Below are positions 13,401 to 20,837 of a stretch of 64,000 bases of DNA, in pieces; the stretch's first letter is position 1; the number at the start of each line of letters is the position of its first letter. The notes beneath the pieces were generated by a model. The model did not search any database and was not told the DNA's origin. It saw only the letters and a list, made by a program, of their open reading frames with translations. Source of the DNA: a virus. A program made the translations under genes and the position numbers. Location of the stretch: the IMG/VR virus record IMGVR_UViG_3300037247_000810, positions 39,460 to 103,459 of that record. The stretch is one strand, 5' to 3'.

Positions 13401-14018
13401 TTACGGCGTGGCTGTGGGCGTGATCACGGGCGATAGGGGAGCGACGGGACACACACCATAGGCATTGATCTCGCTGGTGCCGTCCTGATAGGTGCGCTCA
13501 GTAGTGACACACTCCGTACCGTCGGCGTTGACGTTGACGGCTGGACGAGGCGAGCCATCGCCGCCATACTTCGATGCGCAGTCAGCGTCACTGCCGCACA
13601 GGGCGGTCGTGGGAGCTAGTGAGCATGTGGGCGAACCACCCTCGATTTCATACTCAAGGCGCGTCGCTCCCATGCACTCGGCGGACAGGATACGATCCAC
13701 GTGGATACACTCATTGCTCACGTGGTCGAACACTGCATCCTCCTCGCAAGACGTTTCGCCCGGCACGTAGTCACCGAGCGTCAAGGTGATTGTGCCATCG
13801 CGCTCGGCGTCCGTCGTCTCAGGCGGCGCAAACACGATTGCCAGCGCCACAAGCCCGATCAGCGCCAGGGCTATCGGGTACGGCAGCATCCGCCAGGGCA
13901 TGAGCACGTTGCGCCAGTTGCGCACCAGGATTGACGGCAGCCCACGCGTTAGCTGCCCGAAGGCGCGCCCGAAGGCTGCCCGCGTCTTCTCTGATTCGGT
14001 CTTTCTTGGTGTTACCAT
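13401..14018 (-). CDS. Single-pass membrane protein with cysteine-rich outer domain
   Basis: 205 residues. A basic N-terminal region (residues 1-45) precedes one transmembrane helix (about 46-66), then a 140-residue domain with ten or more cysteines, low in lysine, ending in a proline/threonine tail (PVITPTATP). This suggests an exported, disulfide-stabilised domain. AGGAAGG ribosome site. Last of a leftward set of nine small genes. Role unknown; surface or superinfection functions are guesses. Confidence 0.6.
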   Translation of the reverse strand: MVTPRKTESEKTRAAFGRAFGQLTRGLPSILVRNWRNVLMPWRMLPYPIALALIGLVALAIVFAPPETTDAERDGTITLTLGDYVPGETSCEEDAVFDHVSNECIHVDRILSAECMGATRLEYEIEGGSPTCSLAPTTALCGSDADCASKYGGDGSPRPAVNVNADGTECVTTERTYQDGTSEINAYGVCPVAPLSPVITPTATP

Positions 14019-14034
14019 GTATGACCTTCCTTTC

Positions 14035-14208
14035 TCAGAATGCCAGGGATATGATAGCGACGATGATTAGCACCAGCAGCCCCATGCCGAACAGTGGCAC
14101 GATGCCACTGGTGCTGTCGTCCATCATGCTCTGCTGAACCGATGCCTTCACAGGGCGGCGGGCGGCATCCTTGCCCTTGCCCCCAGCGCTGTCGCTACAG
14201 CCACCCAT
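14035..14208 (-). CDS. Small membrane protein, 57 aa
   Basis: Begins MGGCSDSAGGKGKDAARR and ends with a hydrophobic helix (GMGLLVLIIVAIISLAF). ATG overlaps the upstream stop as TAATG. Confidence 0.55.
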   Translation of the reverse strand: MGGCSDSAGGKGKDAARRPVKASVQQSMMDDSTSGIVPLFGMGLLVLIIVAIISLAF

Positions 14209-14399
14209 TAGGCGACCTTCCTAAGCGTCTCTGCGCTTGCTGGTAGGCAGCCCGCCTCCACCAGTAGGCGTATGACCGCGTGCGTGCCGCCCTTGCTGTG
14301 CTCGTATCGCAGCCCGCGCACCGTGTCGGTGCGGAGCTCGCTGAGCTCCTTCTCAGCGGCGCGGTCGTTCATAGCGATTAGGTCTCTTAGTCCATGCAC
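14208..14399 (-). CDS. Hypothetical protein, 63 aa
   Basis: Begins MHGLRDLIAMNDRAAEKEL; short helical protein ending SAETLRKVA. Two bases after the upstream small gene. Confidence 0.55.
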   Translation of the reverse strand: MHGLRDLIAMNDRAAEKELSELRTDTVRGLRYEHSKGGTHAVIRLLVEAGCLPASAETLRKVA

Positions 14400-14401
14400 G
14401 G

Positions 14402-14482
14402 TTATGCTCCCTTCTTGGCGATGATTTGCTTGCCGCTCTTGCGGACGGCAGCGCGGATGGCGAGTGCTAGCGTGCCGCCCAT
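14402..14482 (-). CDS. Very small basic protein, 26 aa
   Basis: Reads MGGTLALAIRAAVRKSG and ends AKKGA. It fills exactly the space between its neighbours (2 bases on each side), has a positive charge and an amphipathic helix. Kept because the fit is tight; could be spurious. Confidence 0.4.
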   Translation of the reverse strand: MGGTLALAIRAAVRKSGKQIIAKKGA

Positions 14483-14483
14483 A

Positions 14484-14810
14484 CTACGCTGCCTTCGCCG
14501 CCTTCCTAGCGGCTACCTGCGCTTCCTTCGCTTCCTCGCGCTGTAGCTGTGCCAGCGCCTCTGCCAGCCGCTTCACCTGTGACCGCTTGCGGGACAACGC
14601 CCGGCACCGCTTGCACCATATCCGCTCTAGCGGTGCTGGCGTCGCCTTCGTCGCCTTCGCCGTGTACCGGAAGATGTTGTCGTCGTCCATGCGGTGCGTG
14701 GGCTTGTTGTAGCACACCTTCCGCTGACCGAGCGACAGGACGCGCCCCTTACCGGGACGACCCTTGACGATCCCGTTGACCGTCGGCTTGTGTTCTCCGT
14801 TCTGGGTCAT
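14484..14810 (-). CDS. Basic protein, 108 aa
   Basis: Begins MTQNGEHKPTVNG. A WCKRCRALSRKR stretch and an alanine/lysine-rich C-terminal helix suggest nucleic-acid binding. Overlaps the upstream gene end by 4 bases. Confidence 0.55.
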   Translation of the reverse strand: MTQNGEHKPTVNGIVKGRPGKGRVLSLGQRKVCYNKPTHRMDDDNIFRYTAKATKATPAPLERIWCKRCRALSRKRSQVKRLAEALAQLQREEAKEAQVAARKAAKAA

Positions 14811-15040
14811 GATCCGCTCTCCTTCTCTAGTGGCGCATCATAGGCACCCCTTATCTCAGCGAGCCGTGCTTGACAGGCAGCGATGTGATGCTCTAGCCCT
14901 TTAGCTCCGAGCGTCACTTGCCGATCACCCCGACCGCTGATGATAAGCTTTGCGAAGTACGCGCCGTACTTGTTCACTTCGATATGATTCTGCGAGACCG
15001 CCCCTGCGAATGTCTGCTCGTAAGTCTCGTGGCTTGTCAT
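14807..15040 (-). CDS. Hypothetical protein, 77 aa
   Basis: Begins MTSHETYEQTFAGAV. Mixed alpha/beta, no cysteines. Part of the leftward overlapping set. Confidence 0.55.
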   Translation of the reverse strand: MTSHETYEQTFAGAVSQNHIEVNKYGAYFAKLIISGRGDRQVTLGAKGLEHHIAACQARLAEIRGAYDAPLEKESGS

Positions 15041-15052
15041 AGGTGCCTTCCC

Positions 15053-15289
15053 CTACGCCGCTCTGTACCGACGCGGCATGTAGCGGGCGATCCGTGTCGG
15101 GACGTAGCCTAGACCGTCCGCAGCCCCTAGGCTGCGTGCTAGCATCCTTGCGCGGACGGTGGACTTGCTGTCGCCGGAGCAGGCGACGGAGCAGGCGACA
15201 CACCCGGCGACCATGCCGCCGATAGAATGTGTCGCCCGATTGCGGACACTGATCTTGCGCCCGCATGCGTGGCAGCCTTTGCCGTTCAT
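15053..15289 (-). CDS. Zinc-ribbon-like basic protein, 78 aa
   Basis: Start at ATG 15289 in an ATGA overlap with the upstream stop. CHACGRK and CVACSVAC form likely metal sites; the C-terminus is arginine-rich (ARYMPRRYRAA). Confidence 0.55.
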   Translation of the reverse strand: MNGKGCHACGRKISVRNRATHSIGGMVAGCVACSVACSGDSKSTVRARMLARSLGAADGLGYVPTRIARYMPRRYRAA

Positions 15290-15705
15290 GATATGGGCAC
15301 AATCAGCCGCGCACGGCAACGAACGCAAGAGTAGCGCCAGTTGCCGTGCGCCGCATCGTCAGCGTCGATGATGCGCGTCTCTTCTGCCTCAGTAGTGACG
15401 CCTTGGCGCACATCTGAGGAGAACGCGAGCAACATTTCGATACCTGTGGTGCTTGCCATGCGCCCGCCGCAATTGGGGCACCTGGCACCAGCCTCTCGAA
15501 GCTCGCACATCTTGTGATCCTCTGCCGCCATTTCCAGGGCAGCGTCGATGCGCCAGTCTTCACCGCGTGCCTCGCACGCGCCGCCATCGGAGCACCAGCA
15601 GTCAGGATTGTATCGCCCTTCCCAATCGCAATTGGCGCAGCCGACAACGGTATCAAGTGTACCGTCGTCAACAATGTGGAGCCGTCTGATCTTCTCGCCA
15701 GCCAT
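15286..15705 (-). CDS. Zinc-ribbon protein, 139 aa
   Basis: Start at ATG 15705 (MAGEKIRRLHIVD). Three cysteine clusters: CANCDWEG, CPNCGGR and a C-terminal CVRCRAR. Probably a metal-stabilised nucleic-acid or protein-binding factor. Confidence 0.55.
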   Translation of the reverse strand: MAGEKIRRLHIVDDGTLDTVVGCANCDWEGRYNPDCWCSDGGACEARGEDWRIDAALEMAAEDHKMCELREAGARCPNCGGRMASTTGIEMLLAFSSDVRQGVTTEAEETRIIDADDAAHGNWRYSCVRCRARLIVPIS

Positions 15706-15713
15706 AGCGCCGC

Positions 15714-15878
15714 CTACGCTTCCTCGCCTGCGCCACGGGCTAGCAGACGGGCTACCAATGCTTCCGCCTCGCCCATTGGCGACGGGTTGCCGAAGCAGTA
15801 CAGGCAGCCGAGGATGTGATATTCTGACCGAACAATCTCGGTCAGCTTGACTTGCTTGTGACAGAATGGGCACTCCAT
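15714..15878 (-). CDS. Zinc-ribbon protein, 54 aa
   Basis: MECPFCHK then CLYCFG give a C2-C2 ribbon; the rest is a helix. Fits between its neighbours. Confidence 0.55.
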   Translation of the reverse strand: MECPFCHKQVKLTEIVRSEYHILGCLYCFGNPSPMGEAEALVARLLARGAGEEA

Positions 15879-15907
15879 TTGACCTTCCTCTCTTCAGCGG
15901 GAGATGT

Positions 15908-16033
15908 TTACCGTGGCGGGCAGATGTGCGGACGCCCTGAGAATTCCACCAGCTTGTCGCTGAGGGTCTTCAGCACGGACGTCCCACAAGGGCAGCGCCA
16001 CGCCTTGATCGTGAACGTGTCTTTACGTTTCAT
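15908..16033 (-). CDS. Small cysteine protein, 41 aa, first gene of the leftward unit
   Basis: MKRKDTFTIKAWRCPCGTS and a later HICPPR. An AAAGGAAGG ribosome site precedes ATG 16033. Its promoter is probably at 16222-16249. Confidence 0.55.
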   Translation of the reverse strand: MKRKDTFTIKAWRCPCGTSVLKTLSDKLVEFSGRPHICPPR

Positions 16034-16221
16034 TCCGAGAGCCTTCCTTTAATGGTGTGGTGAGTGTTGCCCTTCGGCTTGTGCGGCTCACTCTTGCCGC
16101 TTGCCGTCCGCCCTATCGACGGCTCCCGCTTGCTACCTCGCTTGTGCCAGGTGGGGCTTTGGGGGTGGAGTCCGGCGCGTGTAGCGCGTTGGGTGTGTTG
16201 TGTGCTGTACCTCTCATCATT

Positions 16222-16251
16222 AGTATCGGCATCCTGAGGGATTCCTGAAGG
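16222..16251 (-). promoter_or_regulatory. Phage promoter motif, leftward copy
   Basis: Minus-strand TTCAGG (16244-16249), 16 bp, GATACT (16222-16227). The 30 bases 16222-16251 are a perfect inverted copy of 16351-16380. Confidence 0.65.
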
Positions 16252-16350
16252 CTGGCCGGACTTTATTTCCGAGAATCTTTTGAGCCCTGGCCAGGTGTTC
16301 CTACACCCTAGAACGTGTTGGCGGGCGGAACGTTACTCCCTGCTCCTACC

Positions 16351-16380
16351 CCTTCAGGAATCCCTCAGGATGCCGATACT
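16351..16380 (+). promoter_or_regulatory. Phage promoter motif, rightward copy
   Basis: TTCAGG (16353-16358), 16 bp, GATACT (16375-16380). Identical over 30 bp to the leftward copy 99 bp away. Confidence 0.65.
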
Positions 16381-16746
16381 TAGAGTGGAAGGGCTGGTAC
16401 GCTGGTATCGCCCGCCAGGGCTCTACGGAGCTCTGGTACGCCGACCGCCACCCGTCAGCCCCTTCCACCTTGACAAACGAATAGCGGTCAACGCGGGCGA
16501 TGGGCGCGGGAGATTCCTTCCCGTAGGCGGTTCGGTAGGTGTGTTCCCTCTCTCCTCTCCCGCCCCCATCGCTCCCGTTGACCGTAGCGCAGGCGTCCGG
16601 CGCATCGAACGGACGCGAGCCAGCGACCGCCCACGGCGGCGTCGGGAAGACCGGGAGCTTCTAAGGGAGCCCGCCCCCCCCCCGCGCGACTAGAACAGGT
16701 GAGCTACAGGGGCCAAATACACTATTGCACTAGAGCGGTCACAATT

Positions 16747-16810
16747 TCACTATGGGGCCAGCGGTCACTATGGGGCCAGCGGTCACTATCAACGAGGCGG
16801 GCCAACTATG
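16747..16810 (+). repeat. 18-bp direct repeats with ACTAT core
   Basis: TCACTATGGGGCCAGCGG occurs twice in tandem (16747 and 16765), then TCACTAT again at 16783 and CAACTAT at 16804. Core ACTAT spacing 18, 18 and 20 bp; ACTATTG also lies at 16721. Confidence 0.85.
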
Positions 16811-16846
16811 GCCGCTATCGCTCGCCAGGGCCAGCGATGGCCTACA

Positions 16847-17046
16847 AGGGAGCAGGGAGCGGAGCCGGGGCCAGGAATGGCCCGTGGGCCAAACTTGCGG
16901 CGCGGGGCCAGGGAGCAGGGAGCTCGGCCAGGGAGCCCATACCGGAGCAGGGAGCCGGGCCAAGGGGAAGGAAGCGGCCGCCGGTACGTCGCCGGGCCAG
17001 ACACTCGGCCGCCGGGCCGGGGCCAGTCCTCCGCTCCCTGCTCCCT
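16847..17046. repeat. Inverted repeat, 16 bp arms
   Basis: AGGGAGCAGGGAGCGG (16847-16862) is the exact inverse of 17031-17046. Further GGGAGCAGGGAGC-like copies lie at 16911, 16944 and 17162. Confidence 0.85.
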
Positions 17047-17394
17047 GCTCCCTTGGCGGGCCAGAACGTGGCAGTGATTTCGCCAGCACTATCGTTCAAC
17101 GTAGACGTCCCCGGCGGGCCAGGGAGCTTTGGGGGCGGGCAGATTCTGAGGTGGCGGCCGGGCCAGGGAGCAGGATCACCCACCGTTCCCCATTTTCCCC
17201 CACGCTCACCCTTGCACCCCGTCCCAGACTACCGGGCCAGGATCGGGCCAGTAGCTCTCGCCTGTGACCCTCCAAAGCCCCTTCCCTGGAAAGGCTCCAA
17301 AGCCCCTCAAAGGGGCCAGTGAGTGGAAAGCCCCTCGAAAGGCTGTCCGGCGCAGGCGGAAAGCCCCTGGTATGCTGGCATCGGGCAATCCCCC

Positions 17395-17422
17395 TTCAGG
17401 AATGGGGCAACGTGCCGATACT
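17395..17422 (+). promoter_or_regulatory. Phage promoter motif
   Basis: TTCAGG, 16 bp, GATACT (17417-17422). Shares CCTTCAGGAAT and TGCCGATACTTA with the 16351 copy but differs in the 9 bases between. Start near 17429, upstream of the gene at 17496. Confidence 0.65.
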
Positions 17423-17495
17423 TATGGTAGACCAATGGTGCGGGCTAAGGCGGTAGTCTGCGCCCATATAGCTTGTACTGAGAGGAGGGGCCAAT

Positions 17496-17624
17496 ATGAG
17501 ACAGACGGGACAGGGCCACAAGTGCGCGAGGTACATCAATGCACGGGGCGAGATGATCGACCCCGCGAAGCAGAACGGTATCGGCTGTCGGGTCTGCTGC
17601 GCGCCGGACGGCAGAGTGAGCTAG
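17496..17624 (+). CDS. Small cysteine protein, 42 aa
   Basis: MRQTGQGHKCARYINARGE with a later GCRVCC. Preceded by GAGAGGAGGGG. First gene after the divergence region. Confidence 0.5.
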   Translation: MRQTGQGHKCARYINARGEMIDPAKQNGIGCRVCCAPDGRVS

Positions 17625-17640
17625 GAAGGAGGGCCACAAG

Positions 17641-17679
17641 ATGCTAATCATCTACCAGGCAACGCTAACCATCACTTAG
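17641..17679 (+). CDS. 12-codon frame with strong ribosome site (leader peptide?)
   Basis: MLIIYQATLTIT after GGAAGGAGGG. The promoter at 17685 follows at once. Could be a leader peptide or a remnant. Confidence 0.3.
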   Translation: MLIIYQATLTIT

Positions 17680-17684
17680 AGGGC

Positions 17685-17712
17685 TTCAGATTCCCGGCGG
17701 GCGGTCGATACT
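17685..17712 (+). promoter_or_regulatory. Phage promoter motif
   Basis: TTCAGA (17685-17690), 16 bp, GATACT (17707-17712). Gives a 100-base leader before the gene at 17820. Confidence 0.6.
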
Positions 17713-17819
17713 ACCAGTGAAGGGGTGTAACGCTAGGGGTGCTACCGCGTTCCACATTATAGAGGGATCGGCAGTCCGGTCGAAGGATTGACCCAAGCAG
17801 AAGGAGGGCCAAAAAAAAT

Positions 17820-18152
17820 ATGGTGAAGATCGGGACAACCAATAAGCCTACGATCATAAGCAAGGGCGGAACCCATTACATCCAATGCAACGGGCGGACA
17901 CACGTGGTGTTACCCTATGACGGGTACACGCGGATTGATGGCCCCTGCAAGGGCGCTGGCGATTCGCGGCATCACGATGACTATCTCACCATGATGCTGG
18001 CCGCAGACCGGCTAATGACTGGTCTAACCCAGGATCACGCGGACGCGGCGCAACGTGCGCTTGATCTGTTCGAGGAAACGATAGGCTGCCCGACAGGTGG
18101 CAAGTGCGTGGACGCGGAAGCGGAAGTCTGCAACCGCTGCCAGGGAGCCTAG
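17820..18152 (+). CDS. Hypothetical protein, 110 aa
   Basis: Begins MVKIGTTNKPTIISKGG; a CNGRTHVV segment and a C-terminal CPTGGKC...CNRC pair suggest bound metal. AAGGAGGGCCA ribosome site followed by an unusual run of eight A. Confidence 0.55.
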   Translation: MVKIGTTNKPTIISKGGTHYIQCNGRTHVVLPYDGYTRIDGPCKGAGDSRHHDDYLTMMLAADRLMTGLTQDHADAAQRALDLFEETIGCPTGGKCVDAEAEVCNRCQGA

Positions 18153-18186
18153 TATGCGGCACCTGGCTGTAAAAGAAGGGCCAAGC

Positions 18187-18294
18187 ATGAGACATAACCC
18201 GAAGGCGATGGCACAGGTTCTCACAGTCGAAGGCTTCCTTCGCTGGTGCGAGGGCAAACCACTGAACGCGCAGGACTTCAAGAGCCAAGTATGA
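18187..18294 (+). CDS. Small protein, 35 aa
   Basis: Start at ATG 18187, placed by the GAAGGGCCAAGC ribosome site rather than the in-frame ATG at 18154. Reads MRHNPKAMAQVLTVEGFL. Stop overlaps the next ATG. Confidence 0.45.
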   Translation: MRHNPKAMAQVLTVEGFLRWCEGKPLNAQDFKSQV

Positions 18295-18458
18295 AGTACA
18301 GCAATAAGGTTGACATGGGGACTCTCTGCGAATGCGGTGCCCCACTACGTGAGCATCGAGGTACGGCGGCTCAATGTCCACCTCTCAACGACTTTGGGCA
18401 GACGTTCCGGCCAGCCGACAAGGGCATCGCCCAGAAGGAGGGCCAAGCACGAGCATGA
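18291..18458 (+). CDS. Small cysteine protein, 55 aa
   Basis: MKYSNKVDMGTLCECGAPLR, with a third Cys (AAQCPPL). ATG 18291 overlaps the upstream TGA. Confidence 0.5.
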   Translation: MKYSNKVDMGTLCECGAPLREHRGTAAQCPPLNDFGQTFRPADKGIAQKEGQARA

Positions 18459-18568
18459 GCAATCAATTATGGATAGCCGAGACACGGAATGGGGCCACGG
18501 TGGGCTGGCTCGTCATAGACAAGCGGACGGGCCAAATCGTGCGCGCCATTCGCTACGCAGATCGATAG
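18455..18568 (+). CDS. Small protein, 37 aa
   Basis: MSNQLWIAETRNGATVGWLV: compact beta-hairpin-like, ending RAIRYADR. AAGGAGGG ribosome site; 4-base overlap with the upstream gene. Confidence 0.5.
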   Translation: MSNQLWIAETRNGATVGWLVIDKRTGQIVRAIRYADR

Positions 18569-18579
18569 GAGGGCCAAGC

Positions 18580-18963
18580 ATGAGAACATACGAGCAACTG
18601 GCAGAAACCGAGCCGGAGCACGACTTCCGACTCGAAGGCGAAGGGCCAATGACCTCGGTATTCCGGCTGATCCCGCTGACCACCGTGGCCAAGGTGTGGG
18701 TCGCGCTGAACGTGGGCGAGGGCGGAGAAGACTTCCAGCCCGACTACCCTACGCTCTACGTGGAGCACAGGTATATCGAGCCCCTGCTAGAAGGCATCGG
18801 CGAGGCGGGCTTGACCGTCAATGTCATAGAGCGGGCGGTAGCCGCTAGCACGCCGGGCAGCGCACGCTTGTGCCAGCACTGTAACGAGCCGGTCGCTGGT
18901 GCTGGCACCTGCCCACATTGCGGGCTACAGGCGGCGCGTGAAACTTACCACGGAAGGGCCTAG
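18580..18963 (+). CDS. Hypothetical protein with C-terminal zinc ribbon, 127 aa
   Basis: Start at ATG 18580 (MRTYEQLAETEPEHDF) after TAGGAGGGCCAAGC. The C-terminus has CQHCNEP and CPHCGLQ, a rubredoxin-like zinc ribbon. The first 90 residues are alpha/beta with no known family. Confidence 0.6.
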   Translation: MRTYEQLAETEPEHDFRLEGEGPMTSVFRLIPLTTVAKVWVALNVGEGGEDFQPDYPTLYVEHRYIEPLLEGIGEAGLTVNVIERAVAASTPGSARLCQHCNEPVAGAGTCPHCGLQAARETYHGRA

Positions 18964-18964
18964 C

Positions 18965-19171
18965 ATGACGGTACATTCACACGCCCCATGCCAGGACTGC
19001 GGAGAGATGCGGGCGATCATGCCCACGACGGGCCAAGACGGCACCAAGAAGGCCAAGCGGTGTGCGCCCTGCCTGCGGAAACTGCGCGGGCGACCGCCCA
19101 TCGTAAGCCAAGATGATCGCCGCCTGCAAAAACTAGCGGAGAAGCACAAGAGAGAGGAGGCCAAGGCGTGA
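18965..19171 (+). CDS. Zinc-finger protein, 68 aa
   Basis: MTVHSHAPCQDCGEMR and RCAPCLRK form a C2-C2 finger, followed by a basic helix. One base after the upstream stop. Confidence 0.55.
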   Translation: MTVHSHAPCQDCGEMRAIMPTTGQDGTKKAKRCAPCLRKLRGRPPIVSQDDRRLQKLAEKHKREEAKA

Positions 19172-19311
19172 CGTACAAGATCATCCGGTTCCGGCTCAAT
19201 AGCAGCTCGCGCACCATCAAGCGGGGCCTGAGTCTGGAAGAGGCACAGGCACACTGCAAGCGGGAAGACACCCACGGGCCAGGTTGGTTCGACGGGTATG
19301 ACCAGGAATAG
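19168..19311 (+). CDS. Small conserved-type phage protein, 47 aa (GTG start)
   Basis: MTYKIIRFRLNSSSRTIKRG then LEEAQAHCKRED and GWFDGYDQE, a layout I have seen in many small phage proteins of unknown role. GTGA overlap with the upstream stop. Confidence 0.6.
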   Translation: MTYKIIRFRLNSSSRTIKRGLSLEEAQAHCKREDTHGPGWFDGYDQE

Positions 19312-19326
19312 GGAGGAGGGCCAAGA

Positions 19327-20400
19327 ATGAGTAAAACCAACGCACAGGTGCAAGAGGCATTCGGCCAGGGTAAGGCGGCCAGCAACAGTCGGGCCACGCT
19401 AGAGAGCAGGGCTCCATTCAACGAGCCTAACTATACGTTCCTAACGTCCTACCAAACCACTATCGCCATCCGTCGGGCCAAAGATGGGGCTGAATTCCAC
19501 GATGCCCATCACTACAGCCCGACAACGAGCCAGCATCAGCGGGGCCACTATGACCAGCCCAACTTCAGTTTCGATTGCGTTGCGGAGCTAATAGGGCCTC
19601 GCTGGTATGAGACGGCGCACATCCTGGACTGGGGGCCAAGGCAGTGCTCCAACCCTGAGTGCCAACGGGAGCGCGACGTCCAAGGCGAAGCCTTCCGCGT
19701 TGGCCTTATGAAGTGGTACGGCGACATCTTCAGCAAATGCTGGGGCCTGGGCGACCCGCAGGATCGGCACGATGTCACGATCCCCGCCTACACCAACGGG
19801 CATTGGCCTCACGTCGCCGCCGTCCTGCTGTCGTTTGACAGCAGGGGCCAGCAGGTGCTCTGCGGCTTCGAGCGGGGCAAGGCACTACCGCCCTTCGGCC
19901 GCACTGACCAGTTGTGGGCGACCATCCTGCCGTTCCGCGTACATGACGTGGTGCAGGCGTTCGAGGCGCTAAAGCCCTCTTACGTGCGGAACGCCGAGCA
20001 CAGCAACGCCATCGGCCAAACCGCCGAACCGCGCATACGCGCCGAAGAGGTGCCCACAGTGGCCATCCATCGGCAAGGCGACCTGTACTTTGTCGAATGC
20101 CCCAACGGGCACGGGCCACCGAAGGCAGCCGTCAAGCTGGACGGGGCAACGCTCCCGCCGGGGGAGCGCGCCAGTCACCAGGCCAACCAAGTGCGCGTAG
20201 TATTCGGTGATGACGCGGCGCAAGCATTTCACGCGGGCACGGGTGTATGGCGCATCTGGGCCAAGGGCAACGTCGATCACCCTGAGCACGCCCGCCTGCG
20301 CCTGAAGGGATGGCACCGCGTCCTACAGTCGGCGGCGGTACGCGGCGCGTCTAGCGCCTACAGGCACCCAATGGGCGGTGGAAGCGTAGGCATCGACTGA
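19327..20400 (+). CDS. Hypothetical protein, 357 aa
   Basis: The largest early gene without a family. Begins MSKTNAQVQEAFGQGKAA. A CSNPECQRERD zinc-type pair lies near residue 107, aromatic segments follow, and the C-terminal third is beta-rich (QANQVRVVFGDDAAQAFHAG). AGGAGGGCCAAGA ribosome site; the stop overlaps the next ATG (TGATG). A nucleic-acid or metabolic enzyme cannot be told apart. Confidence 0.6.
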   Translation: MSKTNAQVQEAFGQGKAASNSRATLESRAPFNEPNYTFLTSYQTTIAIRRAKDGAEFHDAHHYSPTTSQHQRGHYDQPNFSFDCVAELIGPRWYETAHILDWGPRQCSNPECQRERDVQGEAFRVGLMKWYGDIFSKCWGLGDPQDRHDVTIPAYTNGHWPHVAAVLLSFDSRGQQVLCGFERGKALPPFGRTDQLWATILPFRVHDVVQAFEALKPSYVRNAEHSNAIGQTAEPRIRAEEVPTVAIHRQGDLYFVECPNGHGPPKAAVKLDGATLPPGERASHQANQVRVVFGDDAAQAFHAGTGVWRIWAKGNVDHPEHARLRLKGWHRVLQSAAVRGASSAYRHPMGGGSVGID

Positions 20401-20645
20401 TGGCTAGTGATGAGCACATGGTCAAGTTCGGTACGCTACACCCTGACGAGTCGCTAACGAACGTCCGGCACATCCCCCAAGCGGACATCGGGGCCTGCCC
20501 GCACGCGATCTTCCATCCCGATCATTACCGGCTTGACGGTACATGCAGGTGCGACGACCCCGACGAGAGGGCCAAGATGATCGCGGAGTGGGGTTATGAA
20601 GCCAGCGACTTCGAGGGGCCAACAAGAGAGGAGGCCAAGGCATGA
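20400..20645 (+). CDS. Hypothetical protein, 81 aa
   Basis: MASDEHMVKFGTLHPDES with CPHAIFHPDHYRLDGTCRC, a probable metal site. Its last codons lie in a 37-bp repeat shared with the next gene (see 20604). Confidence 0.55.
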   Translation: MASDEHMVKFGTLHPDESLTNVRHIPQADIGACPHAIFHPDHYRLDGTCRCDDPDERAKMIAEWGYEASDFEGPTREEAKA

Positions 20646-20837
20646 CAAACAGGAGCTATCTCAAAAACATGCTGCGCTGTATTGAGGCATGGCTCGGCAC
20701 GGCGGAGCGTTACTGCGGCGATGAGCGAACCCTCGGTAACGTCCTAGAGCACATCAAGGCGGCCCAGAGACAAGTACACGCCGCCGAGGAGGCCGAGGTC
20801 AGCGACTTCGAGGGGCCAACGAGAGAGGAGGCCAAGG
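20604..20837 (+). repeat. 37-bp direct repeat carrying a gene end plus ribosome site
   Basis: 20604-20640 and 20801-20837 differ at one base. The first copy encodes SDFEGPTREEAK and the ribosome site of the next gene; the second is read in frame inside that gene. Confidence 0.9.

Larger units (their letters stand above)
16034..17495. other. Large non-coding divergence region (control region or origin candidate)
   Basis: 1.46 kb without a convincing gene, between the leftward unit ending at 16033 and the rightward units starting at 17496. It contains two opposed copies of the phage promoter (16222, 16353) and a third at 17395, a CCAG-GCTC hairpin near 16420, 18-bp repeats (16747-16790), a 16-bp inverted repeat (16847/17031) and at least 17 GGGCCA motifs on one strand. 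Several frames stay open by composition only. Confidence 0.7.

Noticed and set aside
16739-17322. Several long frames in the GGGCCA-rich region
   Set aside because: Low-complexity Gly/Pro/Arg/Ala products caused by repeats; no ribosome sites.
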